37,921 nucleotides of DNA from positions 1 through 37,921 of the forward strand of contig CAIYTE010000059.1 in the NCBI GenBank assembly GCA_903929045.1. The letters are read 5' to 3'. The stretch comes from an uncultured Hyphomicrobiales bacterium. GTDB lineage: Bacteria; Pseudomonadota; Alphaproteobacteria; Rhizobiales; Xanthobacteraceae. Positions 26,110 through 35,286 of the stretch are shown here, in pieces. Every line of letters begins with the position of its first letter. Within the stretch, counting starts at the first letter, position 1. A program made the translations under genes and the position numbers. A model generated the notes under the pieces. That model saw nothing but the letters and a program-made list of their open reading frames with translations, ran no database searches and was not told the origin of the DNA.

Positions 26110-27117
26110 CTAATTGGCGCCGGCCACCGCGCGATCATATACCGCCTGAGCGAACAAACCATCAAGCGGCTCGGCCTTCTTCAGCACACCGATCTTGACC
26201 TGATAGTCCTGCAGCTTGACCGTCGAGTCCGCGATGGTACGCGGGTCCGACGTGAACTGCGTCTGGGGCGATTTCAGCGCGGTCAGCAGCACGTCGTCCG
26301 GCACGAGGCCTTTGCCGAACGCGGCGCCGATGTGCTTCACCGCCTGCTCCGGCTTTTCCTTGAGCAATTTGGTGGCCCGCACCGTCGCGCGGATGAGATC
26401 GTCCACCGCCTTCGGGTTCTTGTCGGCGAAGGAGCCGAGCACGGCGAAGACGACGCCCGGGAAGTTAGGGAACATATCCTTGCCGGTGGCGATCAGCTTC
26501 ACACCCGGATTCTGCTTTTGCAAAATGGTCCAGGCCGGCTCACGCACAGAGCCGCCTTCGACCGCACCCGTCGCAAGCGCGCGTTGCGTGGCGTCGATGC
26601 CCATTTCGACGATCTCGACGTCGGCCTTGTCGGCCTTCACGACTTCAAACAGCCAATGCTGCAGCGCCGTGTTCGGACCCGAGCCGAGCGGCTGGGTGGC
26701 GAGCTTGGCCGGACGATTGTTCTTCTCGCGGAAAGCCTTGAAGGCGGCGGCGCCCGAGCGGCCCTGGAACAACGGCGCCAAAGCTGGACCCGCGGCAAAG
26801 CCCATTTCCTCGACCACGGTCGCGGCAATGACGCGAACATCGATGCCCTTGGAGCGCGCGGTCAGCAGCGGTCCGAGACCGCCGGCGTAAACGTCGAGCG
26901 TGCCCGACGACAACGCCTGGATCATGTTCGGTCCGGACTCGAAGGTCGCGGGCTGGAAGTTAAGACCGGCCTGCTTCAGCCAGCCCTCGCCGTCGGCGAC
27001 AAAAATCTGCGCCACGCCCATCACGGGAATAAAGCCGACGCGCAGCGTTTGCTGGGCGGACGCGGTCGTGGCCCACAGCGCGGCCAAGCCGGCCACAAGC
27101 AATTTCGAAAAGCGCAT
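26110..27117 (-). CDS. ABC importer substrate-binding protein (SsuA/NMT1 type)
   Basis: A 335-aa periplasmic binding protein with a Sec signal (MRFSKLLVAGLAALWATTASAQ) and the family fold start TLRVGFIPVMGVAQIFVADGEGWLKQAGLNFQPATFESG. It belongs to the aliphatic sulfonate/nitrate/taurine group. The ATG at 27117 has GAGGAC upstream. A longer frame to 27189 begins before the ribosome site and is unlikely. It heads the importer operon and lies next to the GntR gene and UbiD cluster, which suggests it feeds that pathway, but co-regulation is not proven: no FadR-type site is visible in its 218-base upstream region. Confidence 0.92.
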   Translation of the reverse strand: MRFSKLLVAGLAALWATTASAQQTLRVGFIPVMGVAQIFVADGEGWLKQAGLNFQPATFESGPNMIQALSSGTLDVYAGGLGPLLTARSKGIDVRVIAATVVEEMGFAAGPALAPLFQGRSGAAAFKAFREKNNRPAKLATQPLGSGPNTALQHWLFEVVKADKADVEIVEMGIDATQRALATGAVEGGSVREPAWTILQKQNPGVKLIATGKDMFPNFPGVVFAVLGSFADKNPKAVDDLIRATVRATKLLKEKPEQAVKHIGAAFGKGLVPDDVLLTALKSPQTQFTSDPRTIADSTVKLQDYQVKIGVLKKAEPLDGLFAQAVYDRAVAGAN

Positions 27118-27148
27118 GAAAGTCGTCCTCAAAACGGGGAAATCGATT

Positions 27149-27164
27149 GGCAGATAAATCTGCC
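27149..27164. promoter_or_regulatory. Perfect dyad in the ABC operon leader
   Basis: GGCAGAT-AA-ATCTGCC, 7-base arms with a 2-base spacer, 32 bases upstream of the binding-protein ATG. It could be an operator for an unknown regulator or a short hairpin in the mRNA leader. The rest of the gap to 27335 is A+T-rich and contains no gene. Confidence 0.4.
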
Positions 27165-27335
27165 GTAAACCGCCGGCCGTCCATTTCATAAAATGACAAA
27201 ACGTAGATTTTTTATAGCGCGAAATACCGAATATTAGAATTATTATCCCTCGGGCCCGCTATTTCTGATAAATCGAGGAAAAATCGCCTCCTAGGCTGAC
27301 GGCCCCGGTTGCTCGGTTGAGAGATGACTGCGCCA

Positions 27336-28079
27336 TCAGGCCTCCGCGTCTCCCAACGCGGACAGCGCCGAATTCTGCACATGCTTCAGAGCCGCGGCGC
27401 TCGCGCGCGAAGCATTGCGGGTGACAATGGCTTCCACCAAGGAGTCGAGTTCGGCGATACTTTGCTGGTGCCGCGCCTTGCGGGACAGCGACTTGCGCCG
27501 CAAGGTCGATGTGCGCAGCAGCAGCCGGTTGATCATATCGAATGCAATCGCATTGTTGGCGCCGGCGCAGATGCAGTCATAGAACGCCCGCTTGACGGTC
27601 AGGATGTCTTCAAGATGCCCGCCGCGATAGGCGCGCCGCAAGCTTTCATGCTGACGCTTCAGCTCGAGCATCTGGGCGTCGGTCGCCTTCTCGATGAACT
27701 GCTCGACGGCGACCGCCTCAAGCGCGGCGCGGATGCGGTAGACATTGCGGGCGACCTCCGGCGAGATCCGGCTGACGACCAAAGTCCGCGCCCCGCTGTA
27801 TTCGAGAATGCCGTCGGCCTGCAGTTCGCGCAACGCCTCGCGCAATGAGGTCCGGCTGACGGCAAGCTGCTCGCACAGGTCTTTTTCAGTGAGGCGTTCG
27901 CCGGGCACCAGCACGCCGGTCTCGATGGCGCTCCGCAACGCGCCGATGATCTTGCCGCGCAACGGCGCCGAAGGTTGGGACAGCGGCTGCAACCGCGCCA
28001 TCGGCGCTTTCGCCCGCGCAGGCGCTTTCAAGGCGGACTTTCGCGCAACAGTTTTGTTTGCCGCTTTCGCCATCGCCAT
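27336..28079 (-). CDS. GntR-family regulator, FadR (FCD) subfamily
   Basis: A 247-aa transcription regulator. A basic Ala/Lys-rich N-terminal extension (about residues 1-30) is followed by the winged helix (LRGKIIGALRSAIETGVLVPGERLTEKDLCEQLAVSRTSLREALRELQADGILE). Then comes the all-helical FCD effector domain with VYRIRAALEAVAVEQF and the metal-ligand type residues (Asp/His) expected in that fold. It is the last gene of the operon, 6 bases after ubiD. FadR-type regulators bind TNGTNNNACNA, and a perfect instance lies in the divergent promoter at 35230-35240, so autoregulation by an intermediate of the pathway is likely. Confidence 0.92.
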   Translation of the reverse strand: MAMAKAANKTVARKSALKAPARAKAPMARLQPLSQPSAPLRGKIIGALRSAIETGVLVPGERLTEKDLCEQLAVSRTSLREALRELQADGILEYSGARTLVVSRISPEVARNVYRIRAALEAVAVEQFIEKATDAQMLELKRQHESLRRAYRGGHLEDILTVKRAFYDCICAGANNAIAFDMINRLLLRTSTLRRKSLSRKARHQQSIAELDSLVEAIVTRNASRASAAALKHVQNSALSALGDAEA

Positions 28080-28085
28080 GGTGCC

Positions 28086-29705
28086 CTACTTCTTGCGCCC
28101 TTCGACATTGCGTACCGGCGTTTCAGGCTTCAGGTTTCCGTGCCGCCGCTCATACGTCGCTTCGCCGTTGCGCCGCCAATCGCCATCGGTCGCGGCTTTG
28201 GCAAAGCCTGTCCAAGCGTCCGACCAGTCGCCGAGTTCATAGCCGTGCCAAGGCGACTGCGGCACGATGCGCGGCAGTTGCAGCTCTTCCCAGATCGTCT
28301 GCGCCTCGCGCATGAATTTCTCCGCCGGCAGCGCCAAGGGCGGCATATCGTGCTTCATCGTCGCGTCGATCAGCAGCGTGCCCTCTTCCGCCGCGCGTCC
28401 CGATTTCGGCCCGTGACCGCTCGCGCGGTACGGCGTCATCAGGATGTCCTCCATGAAATTGGAGCGATAGGCCAGCGACCAGAAGATCGCGTCGGCGTTG
28501 TTCGGGTCGATGTCTTCCGACACCGCGATCACCAGCTTTCCGCACTGCGCCTGAAGCGTCGCCGCGCCCTGCATGCCGCGCCACACCTCGGTGCGCGCGG
28601 TGCCCTTCTCGAACTGCACGAAGATGACCTTGCGCAGGTTGGTCAGCGGCTCGTGCATGACGACCCGCTTGACGCCGCGCACGCTGAGCACATGACGCAG
28701 ATGCTCCAGATACATCGGCTCGTAGGCAACCTTCTTGAGGACTGACGACTCGCTCGGCGTCACCTGGCTGACGATGGAGATGAAGACCGGCTTCTTCTTG
28801 TGCGTGATCGCCGTGACCTGCATCGACATATTGAAGTCTTCGAGCGCGACGTGGCCGTGGCTTTCGCCAAACGGACCTTCCGGCTCGAGCTGCGTCGTGT
28901 CGATGATGCCCTCGATGACAATTTCGGAATCCGCAGGCACGACGAGGTCGATGGTCTTGCAGCGCACCGTGCGCACCGGCTTGCCCATCAGGCCGCCAGC
29001 GACGGCCATTTCATCGACATCAAGCGCCAGTTTCTGCGGACCGGTAAAGAGCACCGCGGGCGCGCAACCGATGACGATGGCACAGGGCATCGGCTTGCCG
29101 AGCTTGCGGTACTTCTCCCAGTGCAGATAGCCGCCGGCGCCGCTGAGGCGCGACGCCATGCGCACCCCAAGCCTGTCATTGGCTTTCAGGGCGGCACGGT
29201 ATGTGCCCATGTTCTGGATGTTGTTTTCGGGATCCTTGGTCACGCAGAGCGTCGCCGTCAGATAGGGCGCAGCGTCGAAACCCGGTGTCGAGATCGGCAC
29301 AGGCAGGATCGAAAGGCCGCGCTCCTTCAACGCCTCGCCGGTATGCACAACCTCCTGGCACGCAGCCTCGTTGACGAGGATCGGCTCGATCGGCTTGGCA
29401 ACGCCGCGCACCCAGACGGCGCCGATCTCCTCTACAGGCACACCGAGGCCGGCGGCGTAAATTTCCGGCGAGGCAGCAAGACCGCCGACCAGTACGGGAA
29501 TGTCGTAGGTCTCCCCCTTCGCACCGGTAACGTTCGTGAACAGGAAGGCGCGGCGGTCTTCCTCGCGCAAGCCGCCCTGAAATTGCCAGCGCACCAACGG
29601 ATGGAGTTCGGTATCCTTGTTGATCGGGCGGCTGACGTGCGTCACCAGCCCCCGCTCGACGAGGCGGGCGAGATGCTCTTGAAGGTCTGCCGGCGCGTCA
29701 GCCAT
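28086..29705 (-). CDS. UbiD-family prenylated-FMN decarboxylase
   Basis: A 539-aa reversible (de)carboxylase of the UbiD family, which uses prenylated FMN made by UbiX to remove CO2 from aromatic or alpha,beta-unsaturated acids. The catalytic pair of glutamates is visible in EGPFGESHGH, as in Fdc1/UbiD, together with the cofactor/metal-binding stretch NIQNMGTYRAALKANDRLGVRM, whose Arg would be the third catalytic residue. Length and the later GVKRVVMHEP and ISEDIDPNNADAIFWSLAYR-like segments fit. The ATG at 29705 (AGGGG about 10 bases upstream) is preferred to the ATG at 29714. No ubiX is in the window, so the cofactor must come from elsewhere. The substrate is unknown; the neighbouring Mo hydroxylase points to a hydroxylated (hetero)aromatic acid. 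Confidence 0.92.
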   Translation of the reverse strand: MADAPADLQEHLARLVERGLVTHVSRPINKDTELHPLVRWQFQGGLREEDRRAFLFTNVTGAKGETYDIPVLVGGLAASPEIYAAGLGVPVEEIGAVWVRGVAKPIEPILVNEAACQEVVHTGEALKERGLSILPVPISTPGFDAAPYLTATLCVTKDPENNIQNMGTYRAALKANDRLGVRMASRLSGAGGYLHWEKYRKLGKPMPCAIVIGCAPAVLFTGPQKLALDVDEMAVAGGLMGKPVRTVRCKTIDLVVPADSEIVIEGIIDTTQLEPEGPFGESHGHVALEDFNMSMQVTAITHKKKPVFISIVSQVTPSESSVLKKVAYEPMYLEHLRHVLSVRGVKRVVMHEPLTNLRKVIFVQFEKGTARTEVWRGMQGAATLQAQCGKLVIAVSEDIDPNNADAIFWSLAYRSNFMEDILMTPYRASGHGPKSGRAAEEGTLLIDATMKHDMPPLALPAEKFMREAQTIWEELQLPRIVPQSPWHGYELGDWSDAWTGFAKAATDGDWRRNGEATYERRHGNLKPETPVRNVEGRKK

Positions 29706-29718
29706 GGCGATCATACCC

Positions 29719-30540
29719 CTATTTGTAGGTCTGGACCGTGCCGGGATGCCCCATGGCACTGCGTGACATAACATGAATGAGATGGGCGCGGTATTCCTTG
29801 GTCGCGATGAGGTCTTCGAGCAGCGTGTCCGGATCGATCGAAAGACCGTCGAGCGCCTCCGCCCGGAAGTCGTTTGTCAGCGCTTGCTCAAAAGCTTGGG
29901 CCCGGAACACGCCTTGTCCTCCCGCGCCGGTGACGGCAACCCGAACCGCCCCGTCCGTGCGCGCGATGAACACACCGGCAATCGAATAGCGCGAAGCCGG
30001 ATGGCGGAATTTGGCATAGGCTGCCACGTCGGGGATCGGGAATACGATGCGTGTGACGATCTCATCCGGCTCAAGCGCGGTTTCAAACAGGCCGGTGAAA
30101 TAATCGTCAGCGTTGATTTCGCGCCGATCGGTGACGATCATTGCGCCGAGACCGAGCGCAGCGGCCGGATAATCGGCGGCCGGATCGTTGTTGGCGAGCG
30201 AACCGCCAATGGTGCCGCGATTGCGCACGTGCCTGTCGCCGATCGACCCCGCAAGGCCGGCCAAAACGGGAATCTTCGCTTGAACAATCTCCGAGGCGGC
30301 AACGTCCGCGTGCCGCGTGGCCGCGCAGATCGTCACCGCGCTCTCGGATGCGCTGATGCCGCTCATGCCGTGGATGCAGGTCACATCGATCAGGATCGGC
30401 GGGCGCGCCAGGCCTTGCTTGATCGTCGGCAGCAAGGTGTGGCCGCCCGATAAAAATGATGCTTCATCATTTTCGGCACGCAGCGTCTTCGCCTCGGCCA
30501 GCGTTCTGGGGCGCACAAAACGAAACGGCTGCATGGCCAT
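29719..30540 (-). CDS. Molybdenum hydroxylase FAD subunit (CoxM/CutM type)
   Basis: A 273-aa FAD-binding subunit of a xanthine-oxidase-family enzyme. The FAD-binding motifs are FLSGGHTLLPTIK near the N-terminus and GTIGGSLANNDPAADYPAA, followed by the CO dehydrogenase flavoprotein C-terminal domain. A second ATG (MQPF, at 30534) is possible. It starts 3 bases after the iron-sulfur subunit and ends 13 bases before ubiD, so all are co-translated. It passes electrons from the FeS subunit to an acceptor. Confidence 0.93.
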   Translation of the reverse strand: MAMQPFRFVRPRTLAEAKTLRAENDEASFLSGGHTLLPTIKQGLARPPILIDVTCIHGMSGISASESAVTICAATRHADVAASEIVQAKIPVLAGLAGSIGDRHVRNRGTIGGSLANNDPAADYPAAALGLGAMIVTDRREINADDYFTGLFETALEPDEIVTRIVFPIPDVAAYAKFRHPASRYSIAGVFIARTDGAVRVAVTGAGGQGVFRAQAFEQALTNDFRAEALDGLSIDPDTLLEDLIATKEYRAHLIHVMSRSAMGHPGTVQTYK

Positions 30541-30543
30541 GGC

Positions 30544-31035
30544 TCAGGCCTCGACCTTGTCGTGTGGCGTCACTTCGCCATGCGCGACGGCGAGGATCGC
30601 CTTGACGATGTTGTGGTAGCCCGTACAGCGGCAGAGATTGCCTTCCATCTCTTCGCGAACGATTTCTTCGGTCAGTTCACCTTTGTAGGTTTCGACCAGA
30701 TTGCTCGCCGCCATCACCATGCCTGGCGTGCAATAACCGCACTGGAGCGCGTGCATGTCGCGGAACGCCTGTTGCATCGGGCTGAGCAGGCCGTCTCGGG
30801 CGAGGCCTTCGATGGTCGTCACCTGCGCACCGTCGGCGTGCAGCGCCAGCACCGTGCAGGATTTGACCGACCGGCCGTCGAGATGAACGACACAACAGCC
30901 GCATTGCGTCGTGTCGCACCCCACATGCGTGCCCGTGAGCTCAAGATGTTCGCGCAGAAAGAAAGCGAGCAGCGTTTCGTCGGGCACATCGCGCGATACC
31001 GGCGCGCCGTTGACCGTCATCGATACGACCGTCAT
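30544..31035 (-). CDS. Molybdenum hydroxylase [2Fe-2S] subunit (CoxS/CutS type)
   Basis: A 163-aa subunit with both iron-sulfur cluster motifs: the plant-type cluster ligands [10 protein letters not shown]...SC in the N-terminal domain and CGYCTPG...CRCTGYH in the C-terminal four-helix domain. The ATG at 31035 overlaps the large-subunit stop (ATGA), a normal coupling, and gives [12 protein letters not shown]. An upstream start would lie inside coxL. Length is typical of CoxS proteins. Confidence 0.95.
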   Translation of the reverse strand: MTVVSMTVNGAPVSRDVPDETLLAFFLREHLELTGTHVGCDTTQCGCCVVHLDGRSVKSCTVLALHADGAQVTTIEGLARDGLLSPMQQAFRDMHALQCGYCTPGMVMAASNLVETYKGELTEEIVREEMEGNLCRCTGYHNIVKAILAVAHGEVTPHDKVEA

Positions 31036-33410
31036 GCGCTCACCTGTTGCTTCTGCTTGCGACCCGTCTGGATGATCGTCCACACCTTGAGCGAGGTGAT
31101 CGGCAGTTCTAGATCGAACGGGCGGAACTCTTTCAGCCCGTCCTCGATAGCGCTCATAATGACGGCTGGTGCCGGCGTCGTGCCGCCCTCACCGCCGGCT
31201 TTGACGCCAAACGGATTGGTCGGCGACAGCACCTCGACAATCTGCGTCTTGAAGCTCGGCATGTTATCGAAGCGCGGCATGCCGTAATCCATGAACGAGC
31301 CGCTGGTTGGAATGCCAGAGTCCGGATCGATATGGCACTGCTCCCACAGGGCCTGGCCGACGCCCTGGGCGATGCCGCCATGCGTTTGGCCGTGCACGAT
31401 CAGCGGATTGATGCAGCGGCCGACGTCGTCGACCGTGGAATAGCGCACGATGTCGAGCGCGCCGGTTTCGGTGTCGATCTCGATCTCGCAGCAGCAGGCG
31501 CCGTTCGGAAATACCGGCGTATGCATTTCGTTGTCGCGCCGGACCTTGAGATCGCCGCGCAGATCAACAGGAATATCCGGGCCGTTCGAGCGTGCGGCAA
31601 GATCGAACCAGCTCAGCGAAATGTTGCGGTCCGCGAGGCGGAAGATGCCGTCCTCGAACATGACCTGGGCAACCGGCACGCCGAAAATGTGCGCGGCAAG
31701 TTTCTCACCCTTGGCGATGAGATCACCGCTGGCAAACGCGATCACGGTGCTGGCATGGCGCATCGAGCGGCCGGAATGCGTGCCGCCGCCCGCCGAAACA
31801 ATATCGGTGTCGCCGAGCGTGACGTTGACGCTCTCGAACGGCAGGCCGAGCAGGTCGGCCGTCACCTGCGCAAAGCTCGTCTCATGACCCTGCCCCGCCG
31901 GCTGGGTGCCGATAACGAGTTCGATGCTGTCGCTGTGAACGATCAGATCGGCACGTTCCTTCGGTGAGCCGATCGAGGACTCGACGTAATTGGAAAAGCC
32001 GACGCCGAGGATTTTGTCGCGCGTGCGCGCTTCGGCGCGCCGCTTCTCGACGCCGGCCCAGTCGGCCAGCGCCAGCAAGCGGTCCATATTCGCTTCATAC
32101 TCGCCGCTGTCGTAGCTCATGCCCGTCGCGTTGGTGTAGGGCATCTGCTCAGGCGTCACGAGATTGCGCCGGCGCAATTCGAGACGGTCGAAGCCGAGTT
32201 CACGCGCCGCCTTGTCGATCAGCCGCTCGATGGCAAACGTCACTTCGGGACGCCCCGAGCTGCGATAGGCCTGCGTCGGCATGGTGTTGCTGTAGACCGC
32301 CCGCGCATGCAGCGTCGCATGGGGGATATTGTACGAGCCGGTGATCAGGCCAGAGCCCTTGCTCAGCGGTGACAACGACACGCAGCGCGAGCCGACATTG
32401 CTGAGGTTTGCGGTTTTGACGGCGAGGAATTTGCCGTCCTTGTCGAGCGCCAGCGAAATGTCGACGAACAGGTCACGGCCCTGATAGTCGGTGAGGAAGG
32501 ACTCCGTCCGCTCGGCGCGGAATTTCACCGGCCGGCCGAGTTTCTTCGAGGCGTAGCAGACCAGCGGAAACTCGATGAAGGCACGGTTACGCGTGCCAAA
32601 ATTGCCGCCGATATCGAGGGCGATGACCCGGACATTGTCCGGCGCGACGTCCAGCACGCCGGCAATTTCGGACTTCTGCTTCACCGCGCCGCCCGAGCCG
32701 GCGTACAGCGTATAACGGCCATCCGCCGGATCGTAGAAGCCGAGCGAGGCGCGTGGCTCCAGCGGCACCCCTGTGACGCGGCCGATATGCGTCTGCATCG
32801 ACACAACGTGCGCGGCCTGAGCGAAGGCTTTTTCCGTGTTCTCCGGATCGCCGAATTTCGCATCGACGAGGACGTTGTCCTGCATCTCGTCATAAAGCTT
32901 CGTCGTGTCAGGGCTCAACGCCTCGCGCGAGTCCGACACGGACGGCAGCGGTTCGTAATCGACATTGACCGCTTCCGCCGCGGCATAGGCTTGTGCGCGC
33001 GTCTCGGCAACGACCATGGCGACGGCCTCGCCGACATGCCGCGCTCTGTCCGGCGGCAACACGTCGTGCGCGCCGATGAATATTGTGGTGCCGCCCCGTC
33101 CGGTGAGCTTCACATCGTACTTCGTCGATGGCACCGGGCTGTGCGGGATCGGCTTTAAACCATCGGCGATGCAATCGGCGCCGCTATAAACCGCAAGGAC
33201 ACCGGGCATCGTCAACGCCGTGGACTTGTCGATATTGCCGATTTTCGCGTGAGGGTACGGCGACCGCACCATGGCGGCCCACACCTGGCCGGGCAGATTG
33301 AAATCGTCGGTAAAACGGCCCTTGCCGGTGAGAAGGCGCAGGTCCTCCTTGCGGCGCAGCGGCTTGCCGACAGCTTTCAGAATGCGCTCGTCCAGCTTGA
33401 TCCCGCTCAT
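31032..33410 (-). CDS. Molybdenum hydroxylase large, molybdopterin-binding subunit
   Basis: A 792-aa catalytic subunit binding the molybdenum-pterin-cytosine cofactor, CoxL/XdhB family. It opens [22 protein letters not shown], continues with the [16 protein letters not shown] loop, and ends with the active-site glutamate in [14 protein letters not shown]. The loop that reads AYRCSFR in true (form I) CO dehydrogenase and AYRGAGR in form II reads AYRSSGR here. It is therefore not an authentic CO dehydrogenase and most likely hydroxylates an organic ring carbon. Gene order is large-FeS-FAD, the reverse of classic coxMSL. No mobA, xdhC or coxD-like maturation genes are nearby, so it must borrow general factors. 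Confidence 0.93.
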   Translation of the reverse strand: MSGIKLDERILKAVGKPLRRKEDLRLLTGKGRFTDDFNLPGQVWAAMVRSPYPHAKIGNIDKSTALTMPGVLAVYSGADCIADGLKPIPHSPVPSTKYDVKLTGRGGTTIFIGAHDVLPPDRARHVGEAVAMVVAETRAQAYAAAEAVNVDYEPLPSVSDSREALSPDTTKLYDEMQDNVLVDAKFGDPENTEKAFAQAAHVVSMQTHIGRVTGVPLEPRASLGFYDPADGRYTLYAGSGGAVKQKSEIAGVLDVAPDNVRVIALDIGGNFGTRNRAFIEFPLVCYASKKLGRPVKFRAERTESFLTDYQGRDLFVDISLALDKDGKFLAVKTANLSNVGSRCVSLSPLSKGSGLITGSYNIPHATLHARAVYSNTMPTQAYRSSGRPEVTFAIERLIDKAARELGFDRLELRRRNLVTPEQMPYTNATGMSYDSGEYEANMDRLLALADWAGVEKRRAEARTRDKILGVGFSNYVESSIGSPKERADLIVHSDSIELVIGTQPAGQGHETSFAQVTADLLGLPFESVNVTLGDTDIVSAGGGTHSGRSMRHASTVIAFASGDLIAKGEKLAAHIFGVPVAQVMFEDGIFRLADRNISLSWFDLAARSNGPDIPVDLRGDLKVRRDNEMHTPVFPNGACCCEIEIDTETGALDIVRYSTVDDVGRCINPLIVHGQTHGGIAQGVGQALWEQCHIDPDSGIPTSGSFMDYGMPRFDNMPSFKTQIVEVLSPTNPFGVKAGGEGGTTPAPAVIMSAIEDGLKEFRPFDLELPITSLKVWTIIQTGRKQKQQVSA

Positions 33411-33429
33411 CTGACCTTCTTTGCCGCCG

Positions 33430-34359
33430 TTACTTGCCGGCGCGCGCCGCCTCGTAGAATGAAAGATCGATGTATTTGTCGAAACCGGTCAGCGTGCGGC
33501 CGCCGCTGCCGTAGTGCGAGCGCAGCGCCAGCACCTGCTGCATACCGTCCGGCAGAATGGCGCCGTCGGGCGTTAGACCGGAGCGCGGCGACAACAGGCT
33601 CGTCAGCACCGCTTCAACCACGCCCGGTTTGATCTCGGGCATCTTTGCCTGCAGCAGCGTTGCCGCCGCCGCGCGGTTTGCCGGATCGAGCGTCCAGACG
33701 AGACCTTTCAGATAACCGCGAATAAAGCCGCGTACGGCCTCGGCATTTTTCGTCGCCCAGCTGTGACGCGTCGCGACAATGCCGCCCTGATAGGCCGGGA
33801 ATGCGTCCGTGCTCCGGCGTAAGACGTTGAAACCGGCCTTGGCGGCGATGCTGGTGAAGGGTTCGATGGTCATGGTGCCGGCATGCGCGCCGTCCTTGAC
33901 CGACGTCCAGCGTTCCGGCGTCGCGCCAACGGCGACCGGCGTGTAGTCCTCGCCCGACAGTCCGAGTTGCTCGAGCATTTCATAAAGGACGAACGCAAAG
34001 CCGGTGCCGACGGCATCGAGCGCCAGCGTTTTGCCCTTCAGGCCCGCGGCGTCCTTGATGTCCGGCGCGGTGATGGCGCTCAATTCGACCTGCGTCGCAC
34101 CCATGATGACGCGAAAATCCTGCGCATTGTCGAGTGGCTTGGCGCCCATGCCCTCGTGATAGGCAACAATGTTGTCGAAGGCCGTGAAGGCGATATCGAA
34201 TGCGCCCTCGTTGAACTTCTCCATCTGGAACACGGAGCTCGGCGTCGTGGTCAGCGCGAAGTTGACGCCTTCCGCCGCGAAATAGCCCTGCTCCAGCGCC
34301 GCAAAGACCGGAAGATTGGGAGCGCCGGGGAATGCAATGGCGCGAATATCGGTCGGCAT
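33430..34359 (-). CDS. NMT1/Thi5-like binding-fold protein without a signal peptide
   Basis: A 309-aa protein of the periplasmic binding type II fold (NMT1/SsuA-like). The first strand begins at once (DIRAIAFPGAPNLPVFAALEQGYFAAEGV), with no hydrophobic leader, and no upstream start is available because the preceding gene ends 12 bases before. The interior includes FDIAFTAFDNIVAYHEG and LKGKTLALDAVGTGFAF. Members of this fold normally sit in the periplasm; cytosolic versions such as yeast Thi5 are enzymes, but the CCCFC motif of Thi5 is absent here. It is co-transcribed with the Mo hydroxylase and the alpha/beta hydrolase. An intracellular binding or catalytic role, or export by other means, is open. 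Confidence 0.85.
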   Translation of the reverse strand: MPTDIRAIAFPGAPNLPVFAALEQGYFAAEGVNFALTTTPSSVFQMEKFNEGAFDIAFTAFDNIVAYHEGMGAKPLDNAQDFRVIMGATQVELSAITAPDIKDAAGLKGKTLALDAVGTGFAFVLYEMLEQLGLSGEDYTPVAVGATPERWTSVKDGAHAGTMTIEPFTSIAAKAGFNVLRRSTDAFPAYQGGIVATRHSWATKNAEAVRGFIRGYLKGLVWTLDPANRAAAATLLQAKMPEIKPGVVEAVLTSLLSPRSGLTPDGAILPDGMQQVLALRSHYGSGGRTLTGFDKYIDLSFYEAARAGK

Positions 34360-34371
34360 GATGTCGTTTCC

Positions 34372-35196
34372 TTAAGAAGATTTCTTGGCTTGCCGGGCGC
34401 GCGCGCCGTCGAGCAGCGCCTTGATCTCGGCGCCTACGCGGTCGGGACTTTCGAGTGGGGTGAGATGCCGCGCCTTATCGAACACGGTGAGCGATGATCC
34501 CGGGATCAGGGCGTGCAATGCTTCTGCCATGGCCACCGGGGTCGCGTAGTCCTCGATGCCGACGGCGATGCGTGTCGCAAAATCGAATTTCGGCAGGTCG
34601 CGAATGTCGGCGGCGCCGAGCATGCGGCAGGTTTCGAGATAGATTTCCGGCCTGTTGGCCGTGAAGACCTTGATCGCGGCCTCGACCACCTGCGGATGCG
34701 ACGCGAGAAAAGCTTCCGTGACCCAGCGCGACTTCTGAAACGGAATGAGCGCAGCCATGCCCTCTTTCATCGCCTTCTGGCCGCGCTCTTCCCATGCCTT
34801 TGGTGCGTCGGGCCCGTACCAGGCGGTCGTGTCGAACAGACCGAGCCCATCAACGCGCTGCGGATAGTGCCTGGCGAAGGCCAGCGAGATACAGCCGCCC
34901 ATCGACGCGCCGGCGACGACCTCGCTTTGCCAACCGACAGCATCGAGCAAGTCCGCCAAATCGTCGGCATGACGTTCGACCGGTTGCGCCCCTGCCGGTT
35001 GGCCGGACTGACCGTGTCCGCGGCAATCGTAGACCAGCACGTCTGCATCGCCGATCAGATAAGGGACAGTTCCCGCCCAGAATTCGGCGTCCAGCGCCAG
35101 CGAGTGAACAAGCACACAGCGGCCGGGGCCGCTGCCCCGATGGATCTCGTAGCTGATGTCGATACCGTCGCGGGTGACGGCCTTGTTGCGCGGCAT
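34372..35196 (-). CDS. Alpha/beta hydrolase (enol-lactonase-like)
   Basis: A 274-aa serine hydrolase. The nucleophile elbow is GASMGG, the oxyanion region is VLVHSLALDAEFW, the strand-helix YDCRGHGQSGQP matches 3-oxoadipate enol-lactonase (PcaD)-type enzymes, and the acid/base residues are in GIEDYATPV and ARHLTPLE. The ATG at 35196 starts MPRNKAVTRDGIDISYEIH, the beginning of the fold; longer frames lack homology. It is the first gene of the leftward operon and probably opens a lactone, ester or C-C bond formed after ring hydroxylation and decarboxylation. Confidence 0.9.
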   Translation of the reverse strand: MPRNKAVTRDGIDISYEIHRGSGPGRCVLVHSLALDAEFWAGTVPYLIGDADVLVYDCRGHGQSGQPAGAQPVERHADDLADLLDAVGWQSEVVAGASMGGCISLAFARHYPQRVDGLGLFDTTAWYGPDAPKAWEERGQKAMKEGMAALIPFQKSRWVTEAFLASHPQVVEAAIKVFTANRPEIYLETCRMLGAADIRDLPKFDFATRIAVGIEDYATPVAMAEALHALIPGSSLTVFDKARHLTPLESPDRVGAEIKALLDGARARQAKKSS

Positions 35197-35229
35197 GAAT
35201 GACAACTCACGGGGTGGACGATTGTCGGT

Positions 35230-35247
35230 TTGTATGACAATCATACA
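35230..35247. promoter_or_regulatory. FadR-type (GntR) operator palindrome in a divergent promoter
   Basis: TGTATGA-CAA-TCATACA is a perfect dyad (35231-35247). The TTGTATGACAA at 35230-35240 fits the TNGTNNNACNA consensus of FadR-subfamily GntR regulators at every fixed position. It lies about midway between the start of the leftward operon (35196) and the rightward Bug receptor (35287). The operon's own last gene is a FadR-type regulator. The 90-base region must hold both promoters. Confidence 0.7.
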
Positions 35248-35286
35248 TCCAAGGGAAGCCCGATTAAACCGCTGGAGAACGGTGGG

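Noticed and set aside
27118-27335. A second FadR-type operator in front of the ABC importer
   Set aside because: No sequence matching TNGTNNNACNA was found in this gap by eye.
29719-33410. Carbon monoxide dehydrogenase (coxMSL)
   Set aside because: The active-site loop AYRSSGR differs from the AYRCSFR of true CO dehydrogenase, the gene order is reversed and no cox accessory genes are present.
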